A stretch of 64,000 nucleotides of DNA from positions 31,558,001 through 31,622,000 of the forward strand of contig OU612068.1 in assembly GCA_914767715.1 (NCBI GenBank). The letters are read 5' to 3'. This document shows positions 1 through 13,086 of the stretch, one piece after another. Below the pieces are notes generated by a model. That model made no database searches. It saw only the letters and a list, made by a program, of their open reading frames with translations, and was not told the DNA's origin. How positions within the stretch are numbered: position 1 is the stretch's first letter; each line of letters opens with the position of its first letter. This stretch comes from Membranipora membranacea (lineage: Eukaryota > Bryozoa > Gymnolaemata > Cheilostomatida > Membraniporidae). Made by a program: the position numbers and the translations under genes.

Positions 1-170
1 AAAACACTAAAGAATATTCTATGGACATCTCTCAATATTGACAGAAGAAAAAGATTCTTGCATAAGTATTGATGGGTTTTGAGGAGGACTTCTATCCTTG
101 AATCATGTTCATATATCACCTGTTTACATGGGAAGAAAATTCAACTCATTTGATGATTGTACGCTTACAG
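1..170. other. Left edge, upstream of or inside the PDZ gene
   Basis: No independent gene is visible. The stretch 105-170 is open in frame with the first PDZ exon, so it is either N-terminal coding sequence or the end of an intron. The acceptor-like TTACAG ending at 170 favours an intron. Confidence 0.3.
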
Positions 171-3100
171 GTAGTGAGAATTAACACACACGGCGCTACA
201 CCTACAGAAATAGAAGCAGACAAAGCAATCATTACCAACAAACGGGACGATCACAAACGTCGGACAGTGAAACTAGAGAGAATCAAACCGACTACCTCAT
301 GGGGGTTCACTTTACAAGTAAGTTTATCTGACTGGGTCTCACTTAACAAGTACAGTATCAGATTAAGTATGAAAAGTCATGTAATAGTTAAGTGATAATC
401 GATGGGTGGACACAGATACTGTAGGTATAAAAGCTATTGTTACACCCATGTTGGACAAATTGATCCAGTTCAAGAATTATAATTACAGTGTGGGTGAAAG
501 TGTTAGTGAGACTGAAATACTCTCTAAGATCTGACACTGGCAGGCCAGGATATGATGAACCTTTTGGAAGAGCCTCGCAAACCTTTTTCTAATCGTTAAA
601 ACTTTTAATTCAAGCTGGCACACTTGTGTCTTTTTATAACTGTCATCATCATTATTTTGGCAAGACTTTCCCTGAAACCATACAACTCCACGCATTATTG
701 CTATGTGGACAACTACGCTGCATATTCTGCAACATGGCAACAACTATAAGGGCGCTTACTGTAAGATTTGAAGACATACAGTTTTGCAAGCCAAACGAAA
801 TCCTTCATTCATAAATAACTGCAATTATTGCGCTGTAAATGCTAAGCACTCGGATTGTCATGTGTTTCTATATTTTGATATTCCGTGTTTGCAACCTGTA
901 ATTAAACCGATGACGCAGGTGACTTTGTTCTCTGATCAGTAGTTATGGTGTCTTGATTCAATGAATCGAATTTGATTACAGATTTGAACGCCCTCAAGTA
1001 TATATTGTCTGCAATGCAATCTCCCAATTTTAAAATATAAAATCATAACAGTTTGTCAGCAAACCGGAATCGTTAAACTTGTCATCTTGGATATTTAAAT
1101 TTATCAGACGTAAAACTTGCAAAGGGGGTCATTATTATTATAATTCGCTTTTAGTTTGGCAGACAATATCATCCTTGAAGGAGGTCTTCTGTAATGTGTC
1201 GAAATAAGGGGAGTAAGCTTATGCCATTTTCTTTTAAACAGTTTCAACTCCTTGGGATTACCTTATGTTCACACAAAATTTTCTTTGTATTTACACAGTC
1301 TTATGGGATATACAATGCGATACAGAGAAGGATAGAAAACTACACATACATAGACTATGTGGATATGAGGACGCCGGCCTTTATGGCAGGAATGCAGAGA
1401 GGTAAGACGACTTCTGGAATTATCTGGAAAACTCGATAAGTTCATCAGAGATCTCAGGCTGATATGATCTGCTTTGCAACTTCAATAGGGAACGACGTAA
1501 TAGATCAGGATTGGTTAAGTCGAGAAGTAATCTTTGGTTATTTCTCTCCAGGGAATTACATAAATCTTGCAATGGCACAATATACCCATGGGATCTACTC
1601 TCAAACGATTCATTCTGGTGTAATATATATCTACCCACAACAACATGACAAAGGAAAATCTCTTTATAAGGAGTAAGTCCTGCCGACAGCTTATGCGTAT
1701 GCCACAGATCAGTGAACAGGTGTACAACCCAGGGTCAATTTGATCTCTCACTAAGAGAGCTTATTGGAATTTTTGGGTGCTGTCAAACCATTTAACTTGA
1801 GCTATCAAGATGATCGCTGTAGATACAAATAGACACCAATTCAATGTTTGAGTTTCAGGCATGCAAAGTACATTAATGACCAGTTTACCAACAGACCCTT
1901 ACTTTAATATATCATGCAATGATCATCCCCTAGAGGTCGACAAAGAGGCTTGCGTCAAGTGCCACCAAGGCAGTAGCTATTTATCAGAGAAAGTCATCGC
2001 CTCAAATTATTTTATTCTAACTCCTACTGACATTTATTATGTAAGTTCAATATACTACAGAGTTTGTGTCAACCTGCTACTGCTCATCAAAAACTGTTTT
2101 GAAGTCAATTGTTAGACAAGGCACCAGGGCACTTGATGGTCCAAACTGCCCTATACCTGTATACTGACAGTCTTACTTCTTAGGGCGTAATTCTCCTGAG
2201 GATCTGTAGAGTTGCCAGCGATAAAAATATTTCACAGATTAAGCTAGTACATAAATGGTTAGATATCATACTACCTATACATATTTCAGATAGTTTAGCC
2301 ATGATTCACGCTTGAGAAGCCAGTAGGTTGCAAATATCTAATTGAAAATACTAGCAATTATTCTAAATCGAATACTTTAGATGGTTGCGCATCTTTTATT
2401 CAAATTTATTCGATGCAACTGATAAATAACATGTAGATTAGTAAATATAAGGCAGCGACTGATCACATTAGGGTGTAACGATTACAGCAGCCATTTCAGG
2501 GATTTGAAGGGAACAACACCCAGTTTACGTTGTTTATTCTTACCCTGAAAATGTGTCACAAGCCCTACCCATTTATAGTTGAACTATTGACTGCATCCTG
2601 TGAAAATGTAGCATAAGAATACGGATAGCCTTCAAGGAAGCGAGGCTGTTGCCAAAAAAAGCCTTATAAGGTCAGAGATGCCATAAAAGTTTCATCACCC
2701 GTCGCTTTCAAAAGGAGCCAAAAACCAAAGAGAAATTACACTGGCCTAGCCAAATATGAATCTGGTGTCAATCTAACCTAACACCACCAGGATAACCAAT
2801 GAGACATATACTAGCTGCAACAAATTACAGTTTCACTTAACCATGGTCAATCTAGTTGCTTTGATTTGTTGAAAGATGCTCATAGCTTCAACAACATAAC
2901 ACTCCTTTTTTGCTCATTTTCATACTATATCAACAGTCCTCATCACTGAAGCTTGAGCATAAGTTTAATTTGATAAGTTTTTGCTGGCAAGCTGACGAGC
3001 ACTATGTTAAATTAGCTATTTGTTTGTTTGACTTCCTCGTTGAGTTCAGTAAAAAGTTTTTTTTACAATCAAAATGTGGCGTGAGATGTATCCAAAAATT

Positions 3101-6100
3101 GTACTGTATAAATACAAAATATCTCAAAAATAAATGGTAGGGTTGGATATATGTTTATGATACTGAGTGCCTGATAGCAGCTCTCTATAGAAGTTAGGGA
3201 AGGAGGTAATATGTGATATCTTGTCCTGTTTGCAAACACTACGATGATCAAATCTCTAGTGCGAACCACTCAATGCTTGATCAATGGGAATAATCAAACC
3301 TCGTGTGATGCTATTTCTGTAAAATCTTCGTCAAAATTGAATCTATCTTTCTTAGTTATGTTATTGATTCTGATCACAATTCCTCAAATCGAATACAACC
3401 AATGTAAGGCTTCACATTGAAATGTCCTCGGGTACACCGTGCCTGCCTGGGAACTGTTGCGACATGACTAAATACAGCAAATTAGTGTCAAACTTTGCCT
3501 TAGTTTACACAGTTCATGACCAGGATCAGCTGCGAGGCACATATTCCAAATACTACAGTAGAATTTTCTGAAACAATGAACGCAATAATTGATCTAATCA
3601 GAATTAGATAGATACATACGCTGACATGAGTCTGTGAAGCAATGCTGCTTGCTGTGCTGACTTATCAGTACTCAACATCTCATATAGCCTCACACATCGT
3701 AATGCTCTCTGACATTCTTAGCGTATAATTGAACTTGTACTCCACATCTCATGTGGAAAATTTGCCGAGCTTCTCTCGAGGTGTGACTAGCTATAAGCAC
3801 ATTAATAGAAACTCTCGACTTGGATGGGGACATGGCGCTCAGACAGCTAGCTGAACTGACGATGACAGCTGGTAGGCATTCTCGCAAACATCACAGGAAT
3901 CAGAATCCAGCCTTCTGATCAAATAAACAAGGATTAACACTAATACAGATGTGATACAATCACATCACAAACCTACAGCTTATCAGCGGCTTTCTGCTAA
4001 ATATTTTAATACACAGCCTTCTGCCGTTTTCCTGATCTATAGCATTAAAGTGGTTTTTTGAATGCGTACTTCGGGCATTTGACCGCGATGCCATTTTACA
4101 CAGTTAATCTAAAACAGATAAAGGGAGGAGGAGAACAGTTAATCGCTGTAATTAGTCCGTCTAACATGTATGGCTTGTTCGATCTGGTCTACTCAGCTCT
4201 CAATTTTCGCTTTGCCTCTGTTACAGGTGACATTATATTCGCCGTGGATGGACAATCAACAGAAAACGAAACACACGACGACTTAGTCGAGAAAATCCAG
4301 GCCTGCAAAACCAACATGAGGTGGGTGGTTGCTTGATATCAGAGTAACACAGTTTCTCATCATAGTATGTTATTTATTCATCATCACAAATTGGTGAATT
4401 ATTAAATCCGTTAGTAGAGGGATAATCACCTACACGTAACCGAAATCCTACTCATTATGGGTTATTCTGGTTGTTTATTTGACAGCTGATGAATTACTTA
4501 ATATTTGTATTTTCCGTTCTTGGGAATTAATTTCTCTTTAGCACCATTGAATTTGCTTTTGTGGAGGGATAAAAACTGTGTCCTGGAGATGGAATACATA
4601 AAAGCGCTATCGTTGAGAGCCTGGTAGCATTGCTCTCAGTAGAGACTCACTCCACAGCTATATCCGCTTTGATTAGAATCCTCAGACACTCTTATGGTTT
4701 GGGGATTGTGACATTTCTGGAGGTGCTAAGTAACCAGAATGTTGATTGTGGATGAGATAAGCCCAAAGAAAGGCATCAGAAGTCTAAAGTCAACATGTGT
4801 TTAAACCACTAATCCCATCCATTACTACAAAACAAACCAAATCACATGAGCTAATCTGGCTACAAAACATCAAACAAACTGACGATGATCATTCATTGAT
4901 AGATTTAGATTGCGAGGACACACATGCTCAGCAAGTTGGTACACACCCGTATGTCATTCTCAATTAATGATTTCCATGTATAATCTCAAATTTCCATATT
5001 TAGTACTGCATGCAGATGCACTTTCACTGAAAGGCGGTAGTGCCAGTCCCCCCCCCCCCCCCACTGGAGGTGTGGTTGTTGATAACCTCACACATTGACA
5101 CATATTAGCAACAATTTATTCATAATTCTAAATTATTGGTTCCAATTGGCAGCATATCTGCATAGAGCCTCAATGGCACCATTGGAGGACTGTATTAGAT
5201 TAATTTTGGGGAAATCTATGCCCATACAGCTTGACAAATCACATGTCACCAATTTAAACTCTGATTATGACAAATTTGGTCACAGCCTGCGACTAACAGA
5301 CTTAAAAGATCTGATAAACATTTAGACAAGGGGGATATAAACCAATGTCAGTTTGAGTTGTTGACTAGAGTTATGTATGTAGGGAGTTATGTGTCATGCT
5401 TCGATGGTTCTTTATTTTAAATTCCCCCCATATTTTCACTATCCTGCAGTGTTCTAACAAAAATTGAGGTCGATAGATTTTACAAAGAAAATTCCAGCTT
5501 CACTGTACACCTCAAATCACTCTCACAGAAAAATCCCTTTCTGATTGGTGCCAAAATTTATTTTTCTTGTGTCAGTAAGTAACTATATACGCAGTCACGC
5601 AGTGTCACCCTGCTGATAGCTTATAATAATAAGGAAATCAAGTCACTGACTGACAGCTTCTATTCCAATGAAGCATTTCAGGCAAGCAGTATTGCAACAT
5701 GCATACAATCATGAGATTGGGTGTTACAAGCTGTTCCAGTGCCATCTTGTTTTGATTATGAGTGAAGCTCTAGTTTGAGACAGGTGTCTATGAGTGTCCA
5801 GTAGAACTGGATCTCACTAAATATATATTAATATTTATTATTGTGGTAAATAGTATATCTAACGATGCGCTGACAAGGCCATCACCAATAAGGCTTGTAG
5901 GAAACAGTGCTTTGTTTTGCCTCTGCAGACACACAGTCTAATACTCGGAAATTTAAAGCTTAGAGCTTGACCAAATGGGCGCACTCCTTGTTCTTCGAAA
6001 GATTAGATGGTACACCTTACAGTCTCAAGTTTATTATTACAACTCTTGGTCATTTGTTACGAAGTATATGGTAGAAAATAGAATTTCTAATGTTTGTGAT

Positions 6101-7658
6101 GGTCCATGCAAGGTCCATAACTTTACAATGCTGCTTCTGAAAGCAGCTTGAACCGACCATTAGGCAACAGAAGGGCATTACATGCATCATTTTAGATGTT
6201 GACATGACAATGACAATGACATTACATGACAATCCTTCCCTATGAGCTGATCACGTACCAATGAGGAACAAAAGGCAAAATTGAAATACAACACTCTGCT
6301 ATTTGGTCCATTGCTATACTCAAAATGAGATAAAATCATCAGTCTCTCATTTCAGGGAACAAGTTTTTTGCACTTCATAACACCTGCCTTCCTGTTTTAG
6401 CATTTCTAAGGGCTGATTGTATAAAAGTCTCCAAACGCTGAGCAGGATTAGTATAATATTAATCAGTAGTAATAAGCCTAACAATGCTTCAAGGTTATTG
6501 ATGGTACCAGGGTCTGTGTGGTTTTACTAGTAGTTCATTACGTTCATCTACATGGATAATACATCATTTATTACCTATTATATGCACACTTCAGTAAGAG
6601 GGAGGAAAAGTTCTCCATTAAATAACAATTATACCTTCCAAGTCACAAGTTTCGGTATTCTATGCATAATGAGAAGTCACCACTTTGGCCCTCCCTGTAA
6701 TGAACATTAAACAGTGTTGCTGGTCTATCATTTACCATGCTCATTTTGCCTTCCCTGGGCAATGCTAGGTGCCAATTAGGTTCTCATTATGACTATCTGC
6801 ACATGTATAATGTGGTCGTTGGTCTTTTGCAGGATGGTACTCGTCCACAGTAATATCTGTCACAAAGTGGAGCTACACCAGAGACGCCAAAAACTTCAGG
6901 TGAGCAGAGATGGTCACTCTATGCAATGATCTCCCTCAATGTTAATTTCCCTGATAACGTTGATTTTGAAATGATTCCTATCATCTGTCTTCATATTGAA
7001 CCAAAACTAAAAGCTCACAATGTAAAAAACTATGATTGCAGCTGTTATTGAGGAAGTTGCGTTTTTTCTCTTTCAGGCCTTATTACGCCAAAAGCAGTCT
7101 GAACTAAAGGGTTTGGAAAAACGAGAACAAGCAATACATTTTAATGTCAAGGCACGAACCCGCCAGAGAGAAATAGACTCACTAAAAACATTCTCAAGCC
7201 AGAGCTTTCAGCGCTCTACCTCCACTCCATCAAAAGAGACTGAAACAACATTTATAACAGAGAACAACAACACACTGACATTACCACGCTCATCTCCGAA
7301 TCCTGCAGCCACCTCAACCCCTAAACTAAGATCTCCGCAGCAGTTATCCCCCTCCACATCTCGTCTACAATCATCCCCAGCAAGTCCTCGACGATCACCA
7401 CAGATACCCCGTCTAGTATCATACGGCTCTACTAGGTGTAAGACTAATCCTTCCAAGACTCCTCCATGTGACGTTAGACCAAAATGTAGCGCCATGATAG
7501 CTAAACTGTCATTGGAAGAAGATAGACCGTCAGCATATGAGAGATATATCGCAGCTCAGGCAAATGGCGGCAGCTCTCCTAGGACGTCGCGTAGTAGTGT
7601 TATATCTAATACAATGCCTAACAGGAGATACAAGGCATCACCTGATAAGGTGCCTTGA
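171..7658 (+). CDS. Tamalin/CYTIP-like PDZ scaffold protein (5' end uncertain)
   Basis: Five coding exons join in phase: 171-317, 1299-1401, 4227-4320, 6833-6899 and 7077-7658 (stop). They give about 330 residues. The first four exons encode one PDZ domain: the carboxylate-binding loop is WGFTLQ at the end of exon 1, followed by SYGIYNAIQ, then RTPAFMAGMQRGDIIFAVDG, the usual 'AGL..GD.I..ING' core. Next comes a basic coiled coil (KVELHQRRQKLQ, then LLRQKQSELKGLEKREQ), and then a long Ser/Pro/Thr-rich tail with many SP and RSP motifs. PDZ followed directly by a coiled coil and a low-complexity tail is the layout of Tamalin (GRASP) and CYTIP, which tether cytohesin Arf-GEFs and receptors at membranes. 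That role is inferred from the family. Exon 1 may begin at the acceptor ending at 170, or at in-frame ATGs at 105 or 153. More 5' exons may lie outside the window. Introns 2 and 3 are about 2.8 and 2.5 kb and hold nothing I recognise. Confidence 0.7.
5049..5062. repeat. Poly-C tract
   Basis: A pure C run of about 14 nt in the third intron of the PDZ gene. Similar C or G runs occur near 7782, 11570, 21009 and 62800. They are likely slippage tracts and possible sites of assembly error. Confidence 0.8.
6199..6234. repeat. Short imperfect tandem repeat (TGACAA/TGACAT)
   Basis: Hexamer-like repeats of TGACAT/TGACAA, about 36 bp, in the third intron of the PDZ gene. Simple sequence with no coding sense. 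Confidence 0.6.
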
Positions 7659-10600
7659 GATTGAGAATGAACTATTCGTATCTTCCTACACGTTATTTGT
7701 GCGCAGCTTTTGTGATATATACTAAATATTTATGGTGTCTGTATGAACATAATATGGGAAGGATTATGATATAGCTCCTCCCCCCCCCCGACTGATCGGA
7801 ACAGGCCAACCTTAAACTGTGGAGGCTGCCTTGTGATCTTATAAACTTATTTGTGTTCGATTGTAAAGAAGGCCTCCAACTTCACATGATCAAAATACGC
7901 TTATGTCAAATTCGGTGATTGATTTACAAATTTTAAAATTGTTATATTGATGATGACAATAGTAACAATGGTGCAATACCCTTGTGCTCTCGCTGTATTC
8001 CAGAATTTCTATTTTTTTACAAATTTACCAAAATGTAAATATACATTTCCTTCCACCACTCATAATAATATGTCAAATCAGCGATGAGGTGGTTGACACT
8101 ATGAACTCCTTCTGGAATCCATATCACTGAATATTCATCATGTCTTTTTGTAACTGATATCAAATGGTACTGCTTGTATTTGACGCACTTGTAAATACCA
8201 ATGAATAAATATTGGGTTGAAAACATGGCCAATTTGATAAGTGTGCACTGAAACCTTGATGATGAGTTCCTTATCATTTTTTATGTGAGAAATGCTGAAT
8301 TCAGTCAACTTTGTGATTCATAGAGCATACTTGAGGGAATAGCTCACTTTACTATTTACCAAACATACCCATGAACGCACCAGACAATAATGATTAGATG
8401 GCAATGATGTCAATCTTTCTCCTGTAATGAGGTAGTAAATTTGGCAATTGGGGTAAACAATAGTCTCATCAAGTTGACAGGGACATGTTTTTTCCTCAAT
8501 AAAAAATGGCAAATCTGAGTCATATGATTACTACCCATGGGACAACAAGTTTCCTATGAGCGGGAGAAAAGGTTCTCAATAATATACCTGATTAGTTTTG
8601 AAATGATATGCTACCTGCACAGCTAATATAAATATGTTGTAACATGGAAATCTATTTGGAGGAGTCTAGAATATTTATGTCTTCTGAGCACTAGCTCTGT
8701 TCCTTTAGCTTTATTCAATATCAATTATTTGAAATATACTACCATTTAAAAAACTTCAAAACTCAGCTTGACAATGAATTTGAAAATGTCATAAAAAATC
8801 TATGAAGGAGCTTCGCCATCAAAATTTCAATAAACTATCCATTGTTGAGTGTTCCATCAGTCCCCAATCATGGCTTTATTTCAAAGAAGGATTTCAAAGA
8901 GTATCATAAAAAGCACTACTAGGCGAGAAGCTTCGAGCTTAGTCCTCACCGTTAAAGAATTCTAATCAAAAGGAACAGTCGAAGTCAAAAAAGAAGCCAA
9001 ATACTAATCGGGACGGTATATAAAGAACTTCTCCCATTTTGAAACTTCACCAATATTGATATCATGGGGCAACTTAATTCAACACATAAAGCAGCATTTG
9101 ACTTTTCTTGCAAATATTCACACATCACAACATCATATCTGTATCATGTCAGTACAGATTCACATCCCGGAGTGATGAGCTCCCTGAGTACAAGTGGCAC
9201 TGTGACCTCTACTAAACAGACTCCCAGCTTGTCACCGCGCATAAATAGCTATGTAATGATTGACTTTTCTCACGAAAGCATCCTGTGTAAAAAATAGAGT
9301 GACCCAGTATAATAATGATAATGCATTATTGTGAGTGCCAAGTTCTGTAAGGAAACCATGTCAAAGATTATAAATTGACCATGTCAACAATACTGGGCTT
9401 GAACCATTCATTTTAGGTTGACAACTCGATTAAATTCTCATTCCTAGTAATAGAAATCTTGTGACATTTTCCTGTAGAGATTAATATTGTGAAGAACTGT
9501 CAATAGATATAACTTCAAACAGTCTGCCACATGATAAGAATAGAACTTTCCCACCAACAAGGCACCATATGATGCTATGGGAAACCCTGATGAGCGCCGA
9601 CCCGATTCATAGACCCGATTCAGACATACGTCTGAAACTGATAGGCATCAACTACCGTATAGTATAATATGTCTACATAACATCAAACACCAAGTGCCCA
9701 TCAGTTTATGTAAGATTTGATTTATTTTTTCTTGTAATTACTTGTTTTCTTTGACCTGTGTCAATAATTAGAGTACACAGGAAAACTGGAACATTTTCTT
9801 ACAAACAAATCAGCATAAAACAAACCACCTTTATAGAATATTATCATATTTTATGGAAGTTTCATGCTGTAATTTCCTCAATGATTGAATACATGAATTA
9901 ATTTAAATCACCCGTGTCAAAATGACCGAGCAAATTTAGAGCAAGTGCTTTGGTTTTCTCTTTTAGATTGCTAATTACATATATTTCATGGATGGTGATT
10001 AAAAAAACTGAACAGTAAAATAAAGAAACCACTCATTAGTACACCTAATATAAATATTCATATACAAATATTTTACCACAATTAGACTTCACATAGTGAC
10101 TAATTTGTTCATCGTAACATAGAGAAAGGGGGACCTGGTTTAGTTAGAGCCTTACAGTGACACAATCATATTATCATATATGTTCACCAAAAATATTTCA
10201 TTTGGTACTGTGTCATATAATATTGGTAAACTCACAGTGTGAGGATCTCAGAAAATAAACTTTTAATGATGTCACGACATATGATGTAATTTTATTATTC
10301 ACCATGACTGTCTTTGAAATAAATTTATAACAAATGATGCTAGAATCTGACTTTTCCTGTTTCAACTTTTCTGTTTGTCACAAAGTTGATGGGAATACGA
10401 TTTATTATGAATAGAAGATTGATTCATCCTGTGTGGTTAAAATCTAGTTTTGCAGATCTTGGTGTCGAGAGCTTTCTGTTAACGTTAATTTTCTGTTTCT
10501 GTTAACTTTCTGTTTCTGTTAATTTTTCTGAAGACAATCTTCTTACTAAACTTAGCCGTAATGCAAATTATTGAGTGAGAAACAATTTTTATATACGAGT

Positions 10601-11714
10601 AGGGGTAGGAAAGGTAAGTGAGGACGATTTTCTTTTTTCAAACGGCAGTTCCCGACAAAGAAAAGTTAGCCTATACCATTGTTTTGTAGAAAACTTTGAT
10701 ATGTTGTGCACAAATAAAAGAGGTCTGACAGGGATTTTGTAGTCAGAAGTGGGGTAAGTCAGGATGGTTTCAAAATATGTCAAAATAACTGAGGGACAAA
10801 CAAAGAAATGAGGGACAAACCGCACACTCACACATACAGAAATTTAAACAGATAAGTCATGTTTACAGCAAGAAAATAGGCATATTGTCAATATAAAGAT
10901 GACCTACTGTAGTTCCTAAATCCTAATCACAATATAAAATCCCAACCGATGACTTGCTCTTTTTTTCTACTAAATTACAAAACTAAAACAAATCATTTTA
11001 ATCGATCTGGTATTCCATTTGTGTGCCGAATATAGACTGTGGCCACAAATAACAAATAAACCAGGTGTTTAATGTGGAATTCCGGAGCAATCCACATCCG
11101 CATGGCAAAGGGCTTTGCCAAGTTTTAAATCTAAACTTACATATTATGGTGGTTTGCAAATCCATCCCAAAAACACATTTTGAGGAACAAATGAAAGTCA
11201 ACCCCCCTTCTGTGGTGATTATGATTCAGGCGATCAAGCTTAATCCAAGCCCTCAACCAACTATGCTAACAAAAAAACTCAAACTCGGTACCTGCATCCC
11301 AAAACGCACCTGTCTTACTTTTCCCCACGCCCCAACATTGCTTGCTCTCTCCCACTCAATATATAGCATTATAAAACCTTCACGTTTCATCCACATGGTG
11401 AGGATTGAGTAAACAAACAAATGTATATAATGTGAGATATATTTTCAATATTGTTGTATTGTAAAGCCATTCGTATGAACCATCAATAGCTTTCGTAATA
11501 GATTTGTTATGATGATGAATGGTGGAGATGAATGATAATGCGTCAGAAAACACCTTTCACACTACCCACCCCCCCCCCCCCCATCCTCAATGAAACTTGA
11601 AGTTATTTTGACTTTTAAAATAAAGCCTCAACATAGACCAATATTTGAATCACCAGGTACATGGTAACTATGGAGTAAGTTACACTGCAAACAGGAACAT
11701 ACTAACACACTCAC
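7659..11714. other. Intergenic region and probable 3' UTRs; no gene recognised
   Basis: About 4 kb between the end of the PDZ gene and the last UBE2F exon I can place. It is AT-rich with short random ORFs only. It should contain the PDZ 3' UTR, and it should also contain the missing terminal UBE2F exon of about 17 codons, which I searched for on the minus strand without a convincing hit. The segment 11081-11714 is duplicated at 20526-21150. Confidence 0.5.
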
Positions 11715-13086
11715 CTTATCCTTTGCATATAACTCAGCTGCTTCTACATTCAGTGGATCATCAAAGTTTAACAAATCCTGACAAGAAAGAAGATATGTAA
11801 GTGCATGTTTCTGACACAACGAACAACAGGACACAACTCCAAAATTATCCTCTCAACAGAGATTTTTGTTATACCAATGAACACGTCTTGTAATCAACAA
11901 AGTTGTTTGTTATGTATTATGGGTGTTATGTGGTCTATAAATTATATCGAATGAAATATAAATCTAATTTTGCAAGATGGATCCCATTGTTCAATTTTTC
12001 AGTAGATTCTTTGAGTGACTTGCAGTTCAGTAATGGAATCCTAACCATAATTAATTGCTTGGATTAATCCTGCAGCAATATGATAAAAATTGATTAAAGT
12101 AACTAAACTTTATCTTAATACTGAGTACATATCAGTACAGAACATCTTTGGTCAGAGGGTTGTAAAGTAACGTGCTGCAATAAATCTCACATTGAATAGC
12201 GCATATACACCCCACACAACATCCCTAAGAGTTCTGGTAGGAGCCCAACCGGTGCCATCTAAAGATGTACTGCGTAGAATACTGAGACACACAGCACCTG
12301 TCTCATCTATATTAGGATGCCATATCTTAGTCTGACAGCTAACTGCAGGTGGCTAAAATACAAAATCTAAAACCTGAGAGAGTTTGCCTCCACACAACAA
12401 AGCTTTATTTCTAGCATAGTTGATCGGACAGGGAGTTCAGTTATCAATTCATCATCAAAATTTTGATGAGGCACTTTCATTTAAGCTCACAAAAACCAAA
12501 GCTTATACAATACGTTTCCATGCTTGAATTTTCTGCCTGACTTACCATTATATTGTATTCAAGAGGCACAGATATATCAAAGACAAATGTACCACGGCTC
12601 CAGTACCCAGAAGGAGGGGCGATACTGATCACTAACTCATGTAGCTTGTTAGCGTCTGGAAAGGCAACTTGACAGCCATCTGGTAAATTATCTGTCAGGC
12701 TTTGTACTTCTGTAAGAAGAGACACAAGCAACACCAGTTTATCTCATATTCGGTATATTCAACATCTACTAGGATGTCATAAACAGAAACTCATAGGAAC
12801 TCGAAGGGAAGAATTAGTAGGCTAATACCTGTCTGTACCAGTAATGAGCTGTGCTGCATACTTTCCAATATTACGCGTATTGCACAACAGTGTGTTTGAA
12901 GCCATCTGTTTCTGCTATCCCCATCAGTAATTCTAAGCATTTTATTGAACTAGAAGAACCCAGCTTTTCCATACCTTGAGTGAGAAGACGATCCCTGACA
13001 GAAATCCTGCCAGTTTTATTATCAGCAGCTTGTCTTTGAATATTCCCCTCCTTCTGTTCTTTTATCTTTTTTTGTAGGTTATACAT
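11715..13086 (-). CDS. UBE2F: UBE2F, NEDD8-conjugating E2 enzyme (last exon not located)
   Basis: Minus-strand exons: 13086-12975 (ATG 13086-13084), 12709-12546, 12352-12191 and 11777-11715. All junctions are GT-AG and in phase, giving 167 codons. UBE2F takes NEDD8 from the UBA3-NAE1 E1 and, with RBX2, passes it to cullin 5. The sequence shows the UBE2F-type N-terminal extension ([12 protein letters not shown], then [17 protein letters not shown]). It also shows the E2 core with [18 protein letters not shown], whose Cys after GAV is the catalytic one, the [13 protein letters not shown] segment and the C-terminal [21 protein letters not shown]. Human UBE2F is 185 residues. About 17 residues ending in a Tyr-Ala-type terminus are missing, and the last exon ends in phase 0 at a good donor (GTGAGT), so one more exon must follow. 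An acceptor just upstream of the ATG shows a 5' UTR intron. Part of the fourth exon and the following intron are copied at 20526-21176. Confidence 0.92.

Noticed and set aside
1861-2115. 84-codon plus-strand ORF with CVKCH in intron 2 of the PDZ gene
   Set aside because: A lone heme-like CxxCH motif in a short intronic ORF. No other cytochrome feature, and an acceptor or donor does not frame it.
3690-3887. 65-codon minus-strand ORF in intron 2 of the PDZ gene
   Set aside because: Some protein-like texture, but no family match, no splice context and a length expected by chance.
7208-7495. 95-codon minus-strand ORF opposite the PDZ gene's last exon
   Set aside because: Antisense shadow of the Ser/Pro-rich coding exon. 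No motif of its own.
8318-8512. Minus-strand ORF ending YSLKYAL as the missing UBE2F last exon
   Set aside because: The end resembles the family's Tyr-Ala terminus, but no acceptor in the needed phase precedes it and the match is too short to trust.
11065-11412. 115-codon plus-strand ORF in the UBE2F intron
   Set aside because: The duplicate at 20526-21176 does not keep the frame open, and the sequence is intron on the other strand.
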